This document shows, one piece after another, positions 7,077-7,577 of a stretch of 7,577 bases of DNA. Under the pieces are notes generated by a model. That model worked only from the letters and a program-made list of their open reading frames with translations, did not search any database and was not told where the DNA came from. Where the stretch lies: positions 1-7,577 of the forward strand of contig CACXGS010000378.1 in NCBI GenBank assembly GCA_902767195.1, read 5' to 3'. This stretch comes from an uncultured Lachnospiraceae bacterium. GTDB lineage: Bacteria > Bacillota_A > Clostridia > Lachnospirales > Lachnospiraceae. The translations under genes and the position numbers were made by a program. The stretch's first letter is position 1; each line of letters opens with the position of its first letter.

Positions 7077-7577
7077 CTAGAACTGCTTTAAGAATCTGAT
7101 ATCATTCTCATAGAGCAGTCTCATATCATCAATCTCGTATTTGAGCAGTGTAATTCTCTCAAGGCCGATACCAAAGGCAAATCCGGAATACTGCTCCGGG
7201 TCAATGCCGCAGTCCGACAATACCTTTGGATGAACCATGCCACAGCCAAGGATCTCAATCCAGCCGCTGCCCTTACACATACGACATCCCTTGCCGCCAC
7301 ATTTGAAACAGCTGACGTCTACCTCAGCGCTGGGCTCGGTAAAGGGGAAATGATGGGGGCGGAATTTGACTTTGGTTTCAGGACCAAAGAATTCCACGGC
7401 CCACTGCTGGAGGGTTCCCTTCAAATCGGCAAAGGTAATACCCTTGTCCACTACAAGCCCTTCCACCTGATGGAAAGAAGGAGAGTGAGTTGCGTCTACT
7501 TCATCAGAACGAAATACTCTGCCGGGTGCAATCATGCGGATGGGCATCTTTCCGGTCTCCATAATCCTGGCCTGAAC
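7077..7577 (-). CDS. pheS: Phenylalanine--tRNA ligase alpha subunit, C-terminal part, runs off right edge
   Basis: The last 166 residues of the catalytic alpha subunit of phenylalanyl-tRNA synthetase (class II fold; family length near 340). The frame enters as [15 protein letters not shown], the segment following the usual TSPVQ start of this region, so the gene continues beyond the window edge. Seen (numbering from the edge): motif 2 with [20 protein letters not shown] (18-37), [17 protein letters not shown] (72-88), a cysteine cluster C-x2-C-x4-C-x2-C (90-101), [16 protein letters not shown] (105-120) and motif 3 [22 protein letters not shown] (133-154), ending NDIRFLKQF. The phenylalanine-pocket and ATP-binding elements in this part look intact. 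The stop is 18 bases before pheT. The cysteine cluster replaces the short loop of the E. coli enzyme; I recall it from several Firmicutes and it could bind zinc, which is inference. A promoter or T-box leader, if any, lies outside the window. Confidence 0.97.
   Translation of the reverse strand, partial: VQARIMETGKMPIRMIAPGRVFRSDEVDATHSPSFHQVEGLVVDKGITFADLKGTLQQWAVEFFGPETKVKFRPHHFPFTEPSAEVDVSCFKCGGKGCRMCKGSGWIEILGCGMVHPKVLSDCGIDPEQYSGFAFGIGLERITLLKYEIDDMRLLYENDIRFLKQF

Overview
The window looks like a chromosomal segment of a Gram-positive anaerobe of the Clostridia, most likely Lachnospiraceae-like. The grounds are: a long single-chain pyruvate:ferredoxin oxidoreductase (strict anaerobic metabolism), AGGAGG-type ribosome binding sites, AT-rich promoters in a medium-GC background, a PheS carrying a four-cysteine CGGKGC-type insert, and a two-part GNAT protein of a kind I associate with this group. 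The placement is inference from gene content, not from a search.

Layout, left to right. Bases 1-713 (minus) hold the N-terminal 237 codons of pyruvate:ferredoxin oxidoreductase (nifJ/por), which runs off the left edge. A 176-base gap (714-889) carries its promoter and a cluster of overlapping inverted repeats. A small A24-family prepilin peptidase (minus, 890-1327) follows, and just upstream of it the endolytic murein transglycosylase gene mltG (minus, 1412-2623). A 115-base divergent spacer carries a good plus-strand promoter for the only plus-strand gene, a GNAT acetyltransferase with an extra N-terminal domain (2739-3608). Its 3' end overlaps the 3' end of queA (minus, 3589-4626) by 20 bases. 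queA is followed on its upstream side by pheT (4629-7058) and the C-terminal part of pheS (7077-7577, running off the right edge). pheS-pheT-queA form one tightly packed minus-strand operon.

How the genes relate. pheS and pheT encode the two subunits of phenylalanyl-tRNA synthetase. queA acts on tRNA too (queuosine synthesis), so the right half is a translation/tRNA module. mltG works on peptidoglycan at the outer face of the membrane. The prepilin peptidase is a membrane aspartic protease; no pilin or secretion genes are visible next to it, so its substrate is unknown here. nifJ is central carbon and energy metabolism with its own promoter.

Most of the window is ordinary core genome. The parts that merit a second look are non-coding or at gene ends: (i) a perfect 10-bp inverted repeat whose right-hand RNA arm contains the start codon of the prepilin peptidase, with a candidate internal promoter placed so that its transcript would lack the other arm; (ii) two overlapping symmetric elements around the nifJ promoter and transcription start; (iii) a GNAT protein whose C-terminus is cut short exactly where it overlaps queA. 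I see no mobile element, CRISPR array, tRNA, rRNA or large undescribed gene system. No gap exceeds 300 bases.
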